A stretch of DNA of 64,000 bases. Origin: Lachnospiraceae bacterium. GTDB taxonomy: Bacteria; Bacillota; Clostridia; Lachnospirales; Lachnospiraceae. Position numbers and translations under genes: made by a program. Location: positions 1-64,000 of the forward strand of contig JAFUVF010000056.1 in assembly GCA_017483735.1 (NCBI GenBank). The letters are read 5' to 3'. The notes below the pieces were generated by a model. It was not told the origin of the DNA. It searched no databases and worked only from the letters and a program-made list of their open reading frames with translations. Below, in pieces: positions 1-9,359 of this stretch (its first letter is position 1; each line of letters opens with the position of its first letter).

Positions 1-76
1 GGTCGCTCCTCAGCGTTGCCCTATCCTCCGTCCGAGCAGGGAGAGTATAACACACTTTGTACAGTTTTAACCCTAA
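1..76. other. Left-edge non-coding stretch beyond the truncated helicase
   Basis: These bases follow the premature stop of the helicase and do not continue its reading frame into recognisable helicase sequence. On the minus strand they contain TGTACAAAGTGTG and then TATACT, which could be a -10 element for a gene outside the window, or the end of a mobile element. No transposase can be seen in so short a piece, so the nature of the junction is unknown. Confidence 0.35.
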
Positions 77-1015
77 CTAAATCAAAAATGTCCTTGACAA
101 GGGGAGCACTTTATTAAGCCCCTCTGTCTCAAAGAACTTCTTTGCTATCACACCGTTCTCTGTTTCCTGAGCCTCAGAATCTATAAGACTCTTAAACCTC
201 TGGAATTCATCCATGATAACAAGATCCGGCTGCAACATGCTCACACTGACTTCCGCAAACATTCTTCTAAGCTTTTGGAGCACATAGTTATCGGAATCTG
301 TTACTCCTTCTCCGGCTCGTATCTCTTCGACATGCCGAATCAACAGATCAAAAATATTATTCTTGGAATCAAAATTTATGATTTTTTCAATTACATTGCC
401 CGGATACTCAGTTCCCTCATCCTCTAAAAAACCGACTTTCTCATCATAGTAATTAACATACCAATCCCACCAGTTCACTCCCTGAGAAATAAAAGAATTG
501 ATCTCTGGCAAGTAGTCTTCCAGAGCCGGTATTCTCATTAAGATGGCATACATCAGGGCACGTTCTTCTTTTGTCCCACCACCATTTGTCATGCTAAAAG
601 AGGTGCTCGGTGTCAAAGGGATCAACTGGGCATATGACTTGTTCTTCTTCGAAGAGTATTCCTGCTCTGCAATTTTCAGATGTTGCATGGAGAGCCGCGC
701 ATCGCCGCTGTTCCCGTCAGGTCTTATGTTGAAAACGTCCAGCTTTTGAATGTTCTGATTTGCAATGACCTGATTAGAGCATATATAAACGATCTTGAAG
801 ATATCGTCATTATTCTCATACTGTATCAAAGCAGTCTTAGCTATAGCCCCTCTTGCAATCAGAGTCTTACCGAGACCAACTTCGTCCGCAACAAGGACCC
901 GGTTCTGCCCATGACGAAAAAGCTCATCGATTCTTTCAACTGTCGCACATTGAAAGTCTTTCAGCTGAGCCATGGTCTTCTCTTCAATTGTTCGAAGATT
1001 CTTCTCCAAGTCCAT
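77..1015 (-). pseudogene. DEAD/DEAH-type helicase, truncated after Walker B
   Basis: This 312-residue product begins as a superfamily 2 helicase. The Walker A region VADEVGLGKTLIA lies near residue 45 and a Walker B-like IMDEFQRF near residue 268. Helicases of this kind continue with a SAT-like motif III and a second RecA domain. Here the frame reaches a sequence resembling VLLLSAT (read as VLPLSRT) and stops within a few codons, so motifs III to VI are absent. It starts 3 bases after the phospholipase-D-like gene stop and is the last gene of the defence operon. It probably lacks helicase activity; ATP binding may remain. A programmed or assembly-derived break just before the window edge cannot be excluded. 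Confidence 0.75.
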
Positions 1016-1018
1016 TTA

Positions 1019-2848
1019 TTACACCTGCTTTATCCCAAGAGTATCGCAAAATACGCCGTACATTTCTCTGAATTCCGGAGGTATGATTTCTTCTTCCTCA
1101 ATCGCTTTCGTGATATATTGGATCTCTCCCAGCCTGTCCGGATCAGAAACGGATGTCTTTAGCATCTTTTCATAGACAGCCGGCATAGCACTATTCTGAT
1201 CCCATTCGCCATATCCGCCTGCTGCCTTTTTATTTTCCAGGAAGGATTGAACGTAATCATCGCCCAGAATAAATGCAACGTATTCGATAAACTGATTTCT
1301 TGTCTTTATAACATTCTTAATTATCTCTGCATCTCTTCCCTCCGGTATGCCGGATGTAGGAATCATAATTACACGTTCAAGCGTGCAATCGTCAATTGTG
1401 GCGGCAACAACATAGAACTCTGACAGCTGGAGCATATCCAAAGAATTAAACTCTATCTCAGGTAACAATTCGCTTTCCTTGTTACTTCTGAGCGGTCTGA
1501 TGATCACCCCGTCTATCTTGTGATCGATGTCTGCTGTAATGTGCACGTCATACCTGCCATCATTACTCATGACGGTAGCCGCCATTTTTATTCGACAGAT
1601 TGTCTTTATCTTCTGTTCCACACTGTCCTGCAAAGATGTATCATCAGATTCGGCAATCTCATCCAGTGATACTAATTCAAACGGATTCTTTTTCCCCTCT
1701 CGATCTTCGCCCATGATATCATTGAGGAACTTTTCTCCATTCAGAACACTGTTTTTTGTTCGCAGACGGATCATCATTTCAATGTTAGAATTGATGGCCG
1801 CATAAGAAGCATTCATGGATCCAAGGAACAAATCCGTAGTGCTGTATTTCCGTCTTACATATATTTTGGCATGGATGTCCTGTTTACCGGATTCCTGCTC
1901 AGATTGTTCATCCTCTCCGTCAGAGATTGAGCTCTCGCCATCGATAATATCGTCTTTCATAACATAGACATCAAAATTCGATGCCTTGCCATTCGTAATC
2001 TTTGGAAGTTCAGATCTTCTTGTAATCAGTGTTCTCGTGGTACCGGTCAAGGTCTTTCCGGGATCATTAAAGCCTTCTATGACACTGCCCGTTAGGAACG
2101 GTGACATCACAACAAGCTCATGAAAATTCTCCGTAAAAAGCCAATTGGATGCCATATCATAACTTGCTGATCCTATTCCCATCGGCATGATAACGCATTC
2201 CGAGAAACCATTTTCAACATGGAAACCCACCTGCGAAATAGTCTTGATCATATACGAAAGATCACTGTACTGTCTGGAATAATTGATCAGTTCCTTATTA
2301 AGCTGCTTACGGAGAAATTTTAAAAACTCCGCGATAGGTTCCGCACTAACTTCACCCGAAGAAGTGGTATCGCCGTCCAGAGCACATGCTACATCCCAGC
2401 TGTGATCAAAGGTCATATTCCTGCTCATAACAACAAATCTATACTGTCTTTCACCGTCTTCATTGCTATATTCAAGCAGCCATGTCTTTGGATGAAATGC
2501 CGGATATCGATTTATCTTCTTATCAAACGGAACAGATACAGGAACAACCATCTTTTCCAGTGTAAGACAAAGGGCATTCGGCTTTGACGGAAGTTTGATC
2601 TGTCCCGCCTCACAAAAAACCACAATCCTGTCTGATATCTTTTGGAGCGCACTAAGCATGCTAATCGGATTATTGATCAGCTCACTATCGGTATCCTCTA
2701 TCAAGCCCAACGCTATTGATACCGCGGTCAACGTTTCCAAATCCAGTGAATATGTAGTTCCAATTGCATGTTCAAGTTTATAACCGACCGGCGGCATAAG
2801 CACTTCGCCGTAGTTTATTCTGTCTTTTGCCGAAGTAGGCTTAAACAT
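1019..2848 (-). CDS. Phospholipase D-fold protein, two HKD-like motifs, defence-associated
   Basis: The product is about 609 residues. Two HKD-type motifs can be seen: an N-terminal one (FHPKTWLLEY followed by SRNMT, near residues 120-160) and a C-terminal one (HAKIYVRRKY followed by GSMNAS, roughly residues 320-360). This is the arrangement of phospholipase D-fold nucleases, where two motifs make one active site. I chose the ATG at 2848 because GGAGG lies 9 bases upstream; it overlaps the end of the DUF6361-like gene by 8 bases. With the DUF6361-like gene upstream and the helicase downstream it forms a module typical of defence islands. Nuclease activity is inferred from the fold. No lipid substrate is suggested. 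Confidence 0.7.
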   Translation of the reverse strand: MFKPTSAKDRINYGEVLMPPVGYKLEHAIGTTYSLDLETLTAVSIALGLIEDTDSELINNPISMLSALQKISDRIVVFCEAGQIKLPSKPNALCLTLEKMVVPVSVPFDKKINRYPAFHPKTWLLEYSNEDGERQYRFVVMSRNMTFDHSWDVACALDGDTTSSGEVSAEPIAEFLKFLRKQLNKELINYSRQYSDLSYMIKTISQVGFHVENGFSECVIMPMGIGSASYDMASNWLFTENFHELVVMSPFLTGSVIEGFNDPGKTLTGTTRTLITRRSELPKITNGKASNFDVYVMKDDIIDGESSISDGEDEQSEQESGKQDIHAKIYVRRKYSTTDLFLGSMNASYAAINSNIEMMIRLRTKNSVLNGEKFLNDIMGEDREGKKNPFELVSLDEIAESDDTSLQDSVEQKIKTICRIKMAATVMSNDGRYDVHITADIDHKIDGVIIRPLRSNKESELLPEIEFNSLDMLQLSEFYVVAATIDDCTLERVIMIPTSGIPEGRDAEIIKNVIKTRNQFIEYVAFILGDDYVQSFLENKKAAGGYGEWDQNSAMPAVYEKMLKTSVSDPDRLGEIQYITKAIEEEEIIPPEFREMYGVFCDTLGIKQV

Positions 2849-4034
2849 TTCGCACCACCTCCGCATTCATAATATCTCTGATGATTCTCTTGGTCGGCGT
2901 ATATCTGTAATCAAGCCTGTCTATTCCAATCCAGCTCTGACCTTTGAATTCTCCTACTCTATTAGTCTTAGCTCTCTTTGTCCCCTTTAAGGCGATTTCA
3001 CGGTTCCTGATAAGGTCATCTAAACCATCAATATTCCCTTCTCTGACTGCTTCCTGTGCTCTTAACAAAAATGATCTCAACTTCAGATTCCTGATTGCCA
3101 ATCTATTAAATATTGCTTTCAGATCAACTTCGCTTCGGCGTTTCAGATCCTTAGCATAAAGGTCCCAATTACTAATAGCTCTCTCATTCTCTCCGTCAAA
3201 TACAATCAGGTTATATCGGGTGGTAATGATCGAGACAAGGTTATTGAAATCATTTGCAAGTCCCATCATGTACCGCAGCTCATCATCGACAGCATCTCGA
3301 ATATCCTCTGAAAGAGCGCCAAAAGATCCGTATTTTTCCAAATCAATATTGTTCTTCAAGATGAACGCAAACAGGCTGTTACGCTGCGATGTTATAATCT
3401 GAGATTTTAAAAATGCTGCCTCTTCAGGCAACAGTTCTATAGTAAGATGATCTCTCCAGTCGCTTTTATATGTATCTCCAAGACACCAAAACTGAATTGA
3501 CGTGATATCGCCTGCGTCCAGATCGTCTTTTTCATTTTCTTCGGCATCTTTATCTCTGTTTCCGTAGGCCTTAGCCTGTTTCAGACTTCTCTGAATGATG
3601 CTCTGATGGACATATTCTTTAACAGATAAGTCCTCCTTGAAGATACCCATCCTTTTTATTCCGTTCCAGTAGATGTTGGACGGTGTTCTGAGCACCCATG
3701 ATTTTGGAACAAGGCTACCAATAACACCGTCGTTGCTGGTTTTTATCAGAATATCTCTACAGTTACGTTCTTCATTGTCGATCTTTCGGAGAATACTGTT
3801 TAGGTCGGAACCATACTTTCCGCTGCCAGCTTCCATAAGGACATAAGGAACAATAAGAAAATATTTTGCCCTTGTCTGGACAGTAGATGTACCGGGAAAA
3901 AAATAGTCAGCAAAAGCATCACGAACTGCACCTATCCCCAGTTCATCCACCGCTCCCGGCTCATCTAACAGATGAATAACGTTGAGCACTTTATTCCGTT
4001 CATCCTTAGAAAAATCTATCCAGCCTAATGGCAT
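2841..4034 (-). CDS. DUF6361-like protein
   Basis: The 397-residue product has the N-terminal signature I associate with DUF6361: GWIDFSKDERNKVL, then DELGIGAVRDAFADYFFPGT and an RAKYFLIVPYVL segment. The family has no established function. Its members tend to sit beside helicase and phospholipase D-like genes in defence loci, as here. There is no signal peptide or clear membrane segment, and the middle is rich in charged residues. The start is 16 bases after the GIY-YIG gene stop, and the 3' end overlaps the PLD-like gene, which suggests translational coupling. It may be a DNA-binding or scaffold component, but that is only inferred from context. The family call is from memory. Confidence 0.7.
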   Translation of the reverse strand: MPLGWIDFSKDERNKVLNVIHLLDEPGAVDELGIGAVRDAFADYFFPGTSTVQTRAKYFLIVPYVLMEAGSGKYGSDLNSILRKIDNEERNCRDILIKTSNDGVIGSLVPKSWVLRTPSNIYWNGIKRMGIFKEDLSVKEYVHQSIIQRSLKQAKAYGNRDKDAEENEKDDLDAGDITSIQFWCLGDTYKSDWRDHLTIELLPEEAAFLKSQIITSQRNSLFAFILKNNIDLEKYGSFGALSEDIRDAVDDELRYMMGLANDFNNLVSIITTRYNLIVFDGENERAISNWDLYAKDLKRRSEVDLKAIFNRLAIRNLKLRSFLLRAQEAVREGNIDGLDDLIRNREIALKGTKRAKTNRVGEFKGQSWIGIDRLDYRYTPTKRIIRDIMNAEVVRNV

Positions 4035-4050
4035 ATTTACAGCCTTCTTT

Positions 4051-4884
4051 CTATAAATCCTTTAATTTCGTACCGTCATCTGTCTTCCAGTCAACATTGC
4101 CATTCGAAGTGTGCCCCAGAATTACCGCAGATGCTGCGGATGGTGCATTAAACTCATAATCTCTCGTAAATTTCCCATCTACAATCACTTCATCTTTGAT
4201 CAATGTATTACGCAAGTTAAAATACGATTTTCCCCTTGTTTCCAAGGAGGGTGCTGTATGATCTGAAACAACCGATCCTTGAAGCACAGTAAATCCACCT
4301 GCACTAACAAATCCCTTAGCGGAGGCGCTTGAGCTCTTGCAATACAGATACACTGTATCCTCATCTGCTTTAGGAACCGGTACCAAAACCTTATAACCAA
4401 GCGTATTGATGAGTATTTTTACATTATCAATGAATTCCTCCATGCTCGCGATCTGGGCTTCTTTTAAAACCGTATTCTTATAAGTATTCTTCGTAAGGAT
4501 TGCGTATCTCCCACATTCCTTTGCTATTTCTACGAACCGGTTCTCCAGATATCGAATCAGCGCCTTGTTTAGATCCCTTCCAACAAAAATTACAGCCGTA
4601 TTCCAGTAATACTTCTCTTTGCCTGACTGATAATCACGCAAATGTTGAGTAAGTCGGTCTAATACATTCTCGGCTTCACCTATATAAACAGAATCTGTTC
4701 CATCGTCTTCCTGACAAATCAGGAAATACACACCTACTCCTTTGATGTCATCACGATCACATGAATTAACTTCTGTCCTGGGTATCTTTATCGCTTTCCC
4801 ATTCCAGTTAGACAGTTCAGCTGTTATAAGACTTTCAGCTGTTCCGTTCACCAAGAATAGCTCTATTGCTTTACCGTACACCAT
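4051..4884 (-). CDS. GIY-YIG nuclease domain protein with C-terminal DUF4357
   Basis: The 277-residue product has a GIY-YIG core: GVYFLI near residue 51, VYIGEA near 66 and the following RL, and a Glu in YLENRF that fits the metal ligand of the family. The C-terminal ~100 residues match DUF4357 (SAASAVILGHTSNGNVDWK). I chose the ATG at 4884 because a perfect AGGAGG lies 6 bases upstream and overlaps the hsdR stop; a start 13 codons earlier would lie inside hsdR. Such proteins are often found beside type I restriction genes. A DNA-cleaving role in defence is likely from the fold but not demonstrated. The target is unknown. Confidence 0.85.
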   Translation of the reverse strand: MVYGKAIELFLVNGTAESLITAELSNWNGKAIKIPRTEVNSCDRDDIKGVGVYFLICQEDDGTDSVYIGEAENVLDRLTQHLRDYQSGKEKYYWNTAVIFVGRDLNKALIRYLENRFVEIAKECGRYAILTKNTYKNTVLKEAQIASMEEFIDNVKILINTLGYKVLVPVPKADEDTVYLYCKSSSASAKGFVSAGGFTVLQGSVVSDHTAPSLETRGKSYFNLRNTLIKDEVIVDGKFTRDYEFNAPSAASAVILGHTSNGNVDWKTDDGTKLKDL

Positions 4885-4897
4885 GCCGTACCTCCTA

Positions 4898-7800
4898 TTA
4901 TGCTGCTGCCGCAATCCAGCCATATCCCTGAACAGCCATATCGATGAAATGATTCATCAAAAGATCAATCTTTGATCGGAACGAATCCACATCATAGCTC
5001 TCCGGCAGATCCTCATTCAGAGAAACCTCGATCGCCGATTTAACCTTAGCCTTCGGTTGCTCATCCTTATACCAATCCACAACCAGCAAATCTTTACGAT
5101 TATCACTCAGCTTCTTGAAGAGATGTTTTGCAGATAGCTTTACCTTCTGCTCATCAGCCTGCGATAACTTCTTTCCGGCAACCAAAAGATCGAAGATTTC
5201 AAGTTCTTCTTCAGTTAGGCCTTCCATATCAGCACGCTCATTTTCTTTCTTTAATTCTTCGATGAGCTTGATCAACTGCTCATAATAATCTTCATTTTCA
5301 GAACCACCGGCATTATAGCGGTCAATGATGTTCTTATATCTCTGTGAGAACTTGGTTCTTGTAATATTTTTATTCAGCATCTGCTGCAGAACCTGTTCAA
5401 TATAATCCTTCAGGTCATCAATCTCGATTGCCTTATACTGGGCAACTTTGATCTCCTTACGAAGCTCTTCCACATCAACCTTCGAGAGATCAATCACCTT
5501 GGTTCCGTGAATAACATACTGTGCCGGATCCTCAGCAACATGATCAGCAAAAGAATCATCTGTGGATACACTTCCGTCCAGGACCTGTGATAATCTCAGT
5601 TTTGCCCGACGAATCTTTTCATCATCAATCGTGCTATGAAACAGTCCATACAGATATAACAATGCCGGGAACCTGTCATTATGCCAGTCCTTCTCAAATA
5701 TCTCCGGCTTCGATGCGTCATACAGATTGATGAGAGTATTGAGAATGACCTTGAATCTTTCCTTGTCATCATCCTTCTCGACAATCTTGTTATAATACGC
5801 TCGGAATACTTCCAGACGGTCAAATGTAGACTGCTTCTCAATAACAACATCGATTCCGCATCCAAGGGATACCAAGAAATCATTTGCCTCTGTTATAGTT
5901 CCATCGATATATCCGATCAGCTTATCAATATCTTTAGCCGGGAACTCTGTTCCATCATCACCGGTCGCATATTCTGTAAGAGCCTTCTGCATATACTTAA
6001 AGACATTCACATAGTCAACGATGATACCACACGACTTACCCGGAAATACACGGTTAGCACGTGCGATGGCCTGCATAAGGGTGTGCCCCTTCATTGGCTT
6101 ATCCAGATACAAAGTAGAAAGGCTCTTTACATCGAACCCGGTCAGCCACATCGCACAGACAAACACCAGTTGCAGCTTGTCGTTTGGATCCTTAAAACGA
6201 TCCTCGATGTCATACCCTTCCGGAGTGATTTCGTTCATCTTCTGACGGTGTTTAGTTATATCCAGTCCCTGTTTGCTGAACTTATCATTTTCATCAGCTT
6301 CCTCGGAAATGATAACCGCCATTTCAACTGTATTCATATAATTCAGGATCTTGGTCAGCTCATCACGTTTTTCTTTTGTCTGAGCCTGATTACGCTCCTG
6401 CATAATTTTCTGTTTCTCTATACCCCAGTAATGCTGAACCTTGTCATACATCTTTACTGCGGTATATTTATCAACAGAGACTACCATACCCTTACCCAAG
6501 AATCCTCTTCTTGGAAAATGATGGGCAATATCCTGAGCTATCTTATCCAGACGATCATCACGCTTGATAACTTCAAGAATTCGTGAAGCAGAATTCTCCA
6601 GCAATCTGGTTTCATCTTCATTAAGATTCTCGTCCTCGATAATATCCACAACATCATCGTCCAGGAAATCATTCTTAAGTCCGACCTCCGGAACGCGTCG
6701 TGAATAGAACAGTGGCACAGTTGATCCGTCTTCTACAGACTGAGCAAAATTATACTCAGATACATAATCACCGAACCATTGATTGGTCAGTCTCTTAGAT
6801 CCCAGCAGCGGTGTTCCTGTAAACGCGATATAGTTTGCATTTGGCAGAGCCGTTCTCATATTCTCTGCAAGGTCTTTGTACTGTGTTCTATGGGCTTCAT
6901 CAACCAGGACAATTATGTCATCCCTTGTAGATAAAACCGGATACTTCTTTCCTTTGTCATAACGGAACTTGTGAATCAGTGTGAATATAAAAGCCTTATT
7001 GGTCGTAAGGAATTCACGAAGCTGAGCCCCATTCTTAGGCTGACATTCTTCCTTGACACCAATTACCTCGGTACGGACAAAGTTCTTATGAATCTGAGTA
7101 TCGAGATCGTCACGGTCTGTTATGATCAAGAACGTAAAGTTGCCGGTAATCTTTCTCTTCACCTTACGTGCAAACATAACCATAGAATATGATTTTCCGG
7201 AGCCCTGAGTATGCCAGAATACGCCCAGCTTTCCATTCAGCTCCTTACGGTTCTTCACTGATTCCATCAGGTTGTTTACACCAAGATACTGATGGTTCTT
7301 CGCAATAATCTTAATGGACTGGTTCTCAAAGAGTATGAAATTCTCGATATAATCGATGAGTCGCTCTTTGTCCAGAAGTCCTTCTACAAAATAACGAACA
7401 GAACTATCATCAACGGTCTCTGCTGAGCCGATCATCTTACGATTCAGCTTCTCCTTCTCAGAATGTACCTTCAGCCACTCAAAGAAGAAATCATAGGTAG
7501 CATTGAAAGCACCCAGCCTTGTTTCAAGGCCATTGGAAAGCACGCAAATCTGATTGAATGCAAACAGATTCGGAATGTCCTTCAGATAATCCTTTAGGTT
7601 CTTGTTGTAGGCTTCCTCAACCTTAACAATACTGTTTTTCAGTTCGATAAAGACCATTGGCAAGCCATTGATGAATATCAAGATATCTGGTCTTCGATAA
7701 TACACCTTACCCTGGATCCACATCTGAGACACTGCTGTAAAAGTGTTGTTCTCCGGATGTTCAAAATCTACCAGCTTAACGAAATCAAAATCTTCCTTAC

Positions 7801-8137
7801 CATTCCTACGAACTGTAATCTTGATATTGTTACGAATCTGCTGATACAGCTTGTAATTCGTCGCGACGATATCAGTTCCGGTGAAATCCTGTCGAAGAGT
7901 CTTAACGATGCGGTCAATATGCTCCGGAGCAATTTTCGGATTAATCTTTTTCAGAGACTTTTCAAGCACAGACGGAAGGACGCACTCCTTCTTTGAAGCC
8001 CGCCCGGTTCCATCATTCAAATCATCTCTCTTGCTGGGATCAGCGTCGCAGATGATTATGTCATATTTGTATGGTTCCTCTTTTAACTCTGAGAGGATGG
8101 CCTGTTCAATATCATCTTCTGATATGAAATTACGCAT
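4898..8137 (-). CDS. hsdR: Type I restriction enzyme, R (motor/nuclease) subunit
   Basis: This 1079-residue protein is a full-length HsdR. The N-terminal nuclease domain shows the PD-(D/E)xK pattern, with Asp151 in RPDILIF and Glu165-x-Lys167 in FIELKN. The motor follows: Walker A (HTQGSGKS, about 309-316), DEAH at 413-416, FTGTP as motif III, and a C-terminal TGFDVKSL and QAIARANR region. It translocates DNA and cuts when the HsdM/HsdS complex finds unmodified sites. The ATG has GGAGG 9 bases upstream and lies 16 bases after the hsdS stop. All motifs are intact, so restriction activity is expected. Confidence 0.96.
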   Translation of the reverse strand: MRNFISEDDIEQAILSELKEEPYKYDIIICDADPSKRDDLNDGTGRASKKECVLPSVLEKSLKKINPKIAPEHIDRIVKTLRQDFTGTDIVATNYKLYQQIRNNIKITVRRNGKEDFDFVKLVDFEHPENNTFTAVSQMWIQGKVYYRRPDILIFINGLPMVFIELKNSIVKVEEAYNKNLKDYLKDIPNLFAFNQICVLSNGLETRLGAFNATYDFFFEWLKVHSEKEKLNRKMIGSAETVDDSSVRYFVEGLLDKERLIDYIENFILFENQSIKIIAKNHQYLGVNNLMESVKNRKELNGKLGVFWHTQGSGKSYSMVMFARKVKRKITGNFTFLIITDRDDLDTQIHKNFVRTEVIGVKEECQPKNGAQLREFLTTNKAFIFTLIHKFRYDKGKKYPVLSTRDDIIVLVDEAHRTQYKDLAENMRTALPNANYIAFTGTPLLGSKRLTNQWFGDYVSEYNFAQSVEDGSTVPLFYSRRVPEVGLKNDFLDDDVVDIIEDENLNEDETRLLENSASRILEVIKRDDRLDKIAQDIAHHFPRRGFLGKGMVVSVDKYTAVKMYDKVQHYWGIEKQKIMQERNQAQTKEKRDELTKILNYMNTVEMAVIISEEADENDKFSKQGLDITKHRQKMNEITPEGYDIEDRFKDPNDKLQLVFVCAMWLTGFDVKSLSTLYLDKPMKGHTLMQAIARANRVFPGKSCGIIVDYVNVFKYMQKALTEYATGDDGTEFPAKDIDKLIGYIDGTITEANDFLVSLGCGIDVVIEKQSTFDRLEVFRAYYNKIVEKDDDKERFKVILNTLINLYDASKPEIFEKDWHNDRFPALLYLYGLFHSTIDDEKIRRAKLRLSQVLDGSVSTDDSFADHVAEDPAQYVIHGTKVIDLSKVDVEELRKEIKVAQYKAIEIDDLKDYIEQVLQQMLNKNITRTKFSQRYKNIIDRYNAGGSENEDYYEQLIKLIEELKKENERADMEGLTEEELEIFDLLVAGKKLSQADEQKVKLSAKHLFKKLSDNRKDLLVVDWYKDEQPKAKVKSAIEVSLNEDLPESYDVDSFRSKIDLLMNHFIDMAVQGYGWIAAAA

Positions 8138-8153
8138 ATTGACGCACCTCCAA

Positions 8154-9359
8154 TTATACTTTCAATCTTCTTCCCATAAGACGCGGGAGAATCATATCTC
8201 TCTGCTTTATAAGCATCTCATTTTTATATTGCAGTATCCTAATTTCATCGAAAATCGGCTTAACCAATTCGCAATATGCGCTAATCGTATCATCGTCAGG
8301 AATAAGTATCTGCAATCTATTTATGTGTTTTGGATACACATGAGGTTGTGCTGCACCGCATTGCAAATTACTAATGACTGGCTGCAAAAAACGCAACGAG
8401 CTATATACAAACCACAGGTTTTCTGCGTTCTGGTAATATGAGCAATCAGCAGCCCAAATATCCAACAAATGATACTTTAAATAGCCTGCATTTGCGCCAG
8501 ATGCGCTTATTGTTAGCGAATCTCCATAAACATTAGCTTTATTATGATAGCCTGAAGGTTGTAATCCTGCTGAAATAACAGGTATTTCTCCTTCAATCAT
8601 TTCAGCCGCCGTTATATTCTTGCCTCGAATAAATTCCCCTAATTCCTTTAATTCGCCATAATGCCAATTATCAGGAATATACATTTTCTTTGATCGCTTA
8701 AGTATCCAACTCTTCGGATTCTGCTCAATAAACTTAGCGTTTTCACTCCCTGGATACTTATAAAGAATGAACCATCCAATATAGAACTGTTCTGCCATTT
8801 TCTCAAGCGCAGAAATACGCTTAGTATTAACATCTATCAACTGGTCGTATGCTGATAATATATGCCCAATCTTCTTCTGTTCCTTAAATTCATGGAAATC
8901 CCATTTAATCCCCATAACGTCTGATGGGCTAACATTTACCTGATTCGCAGCACCATAAGCTCTATTTACAATGCTTTCTTTTATTGCTTTCGTTGTAAGC
9001 AGGTAGTAAATATAATCAGGATCCGTCCCTTCGTAACAAATAACCTTTCCTGCCCTTTGATTTAAGAGATATTCGGAATCATTATACGAACGGCATGACC
9101 TTCCCACCATAGAGTTGGGTTGGTTCATATGGCTCCCCGTAAGGGATATAAGTATATCCCCCTTTCGAATGTGATACTTGCTATCCAATGAAAGGAACTC
9201 GCTATCTACATATTGAGTATCATCATCGATAACAATATTTTTTCCGTTGCTGATATTTCCAATCTTAACAACAGGAATTTCTCCCTCTTCTTGTAGATCA
9301 GAAGACTTAAAAGCGTATCCTGATATTACTAAACAGTGTTCTTTTAATTTTTCCCGCAT
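8154..9359 (-). CDS. hsdS: Type I restriction enzyme, specificity subunit
   Basis: The 401-residue HsdS has two half-repeats, each a target-recognition domain followed by a helical spacer. The first spacer includes FKEQKKIGHILSAYDQL near residue 180. The second ends with an ILQYKNEMLIKQRDMILPRL helix close to the C-terminus. This length and layout are usual for a two-part recognition sequence, which cannot be predicted from the protein. The ATG at 9359 shares bases with the hsdM stop (TGATG), with GGAGG 6 bases upstream. A GTG one codon earlier is too close to the ribosome binding site. I see no second hsdS copy or inverted repeats that would suggest phase variation. Confidence 0.94.
   Translation of the reverse strand: MREKLKEHCLVISGYAFKSSDLQEEGEIPVVKIGNISNGKNIVIDDDTQYVDSEFLSLDSKYHIRKGDILISLTGSHMNQPNSMVGRSCRSYNDSEYLLNQRAGKVICYEGTDPDYIYYLLTTKAIKESIVNRAYGAANQVNVSPSDVMGIKWDFHEFKEQKKIGHILSAYDQLIDVNTKRISALEKMAEQFYIGWFILYKYPGSENAKFIEQNPKSWILKRSKKMYIPDNWHYGELKELGEFIRGKNITAAEMIEGEIPVISAGLQPSGYHNKANVYGDSLTISASGANAGYLKYHLLDIWAADCSYYQNAENLWFVYSSLRFLQPVISNLQCGAAQPHVYPKHINRLQILIPDDDTISAYCELVKPIFDEIRILQYKNEMLIKQRDMILPRLMGRRLKV

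Noticed and set aside
5681..6586. Open frame (301 codons) opposite hsdR
   Set aside because: Shadow of a conserved gene, without start signals or recognisable domains.
8154..9359. Phase-variable hsdS
   Set aside because: No second hsdS copy, inverted repeats or invertase gene is visible in the window.
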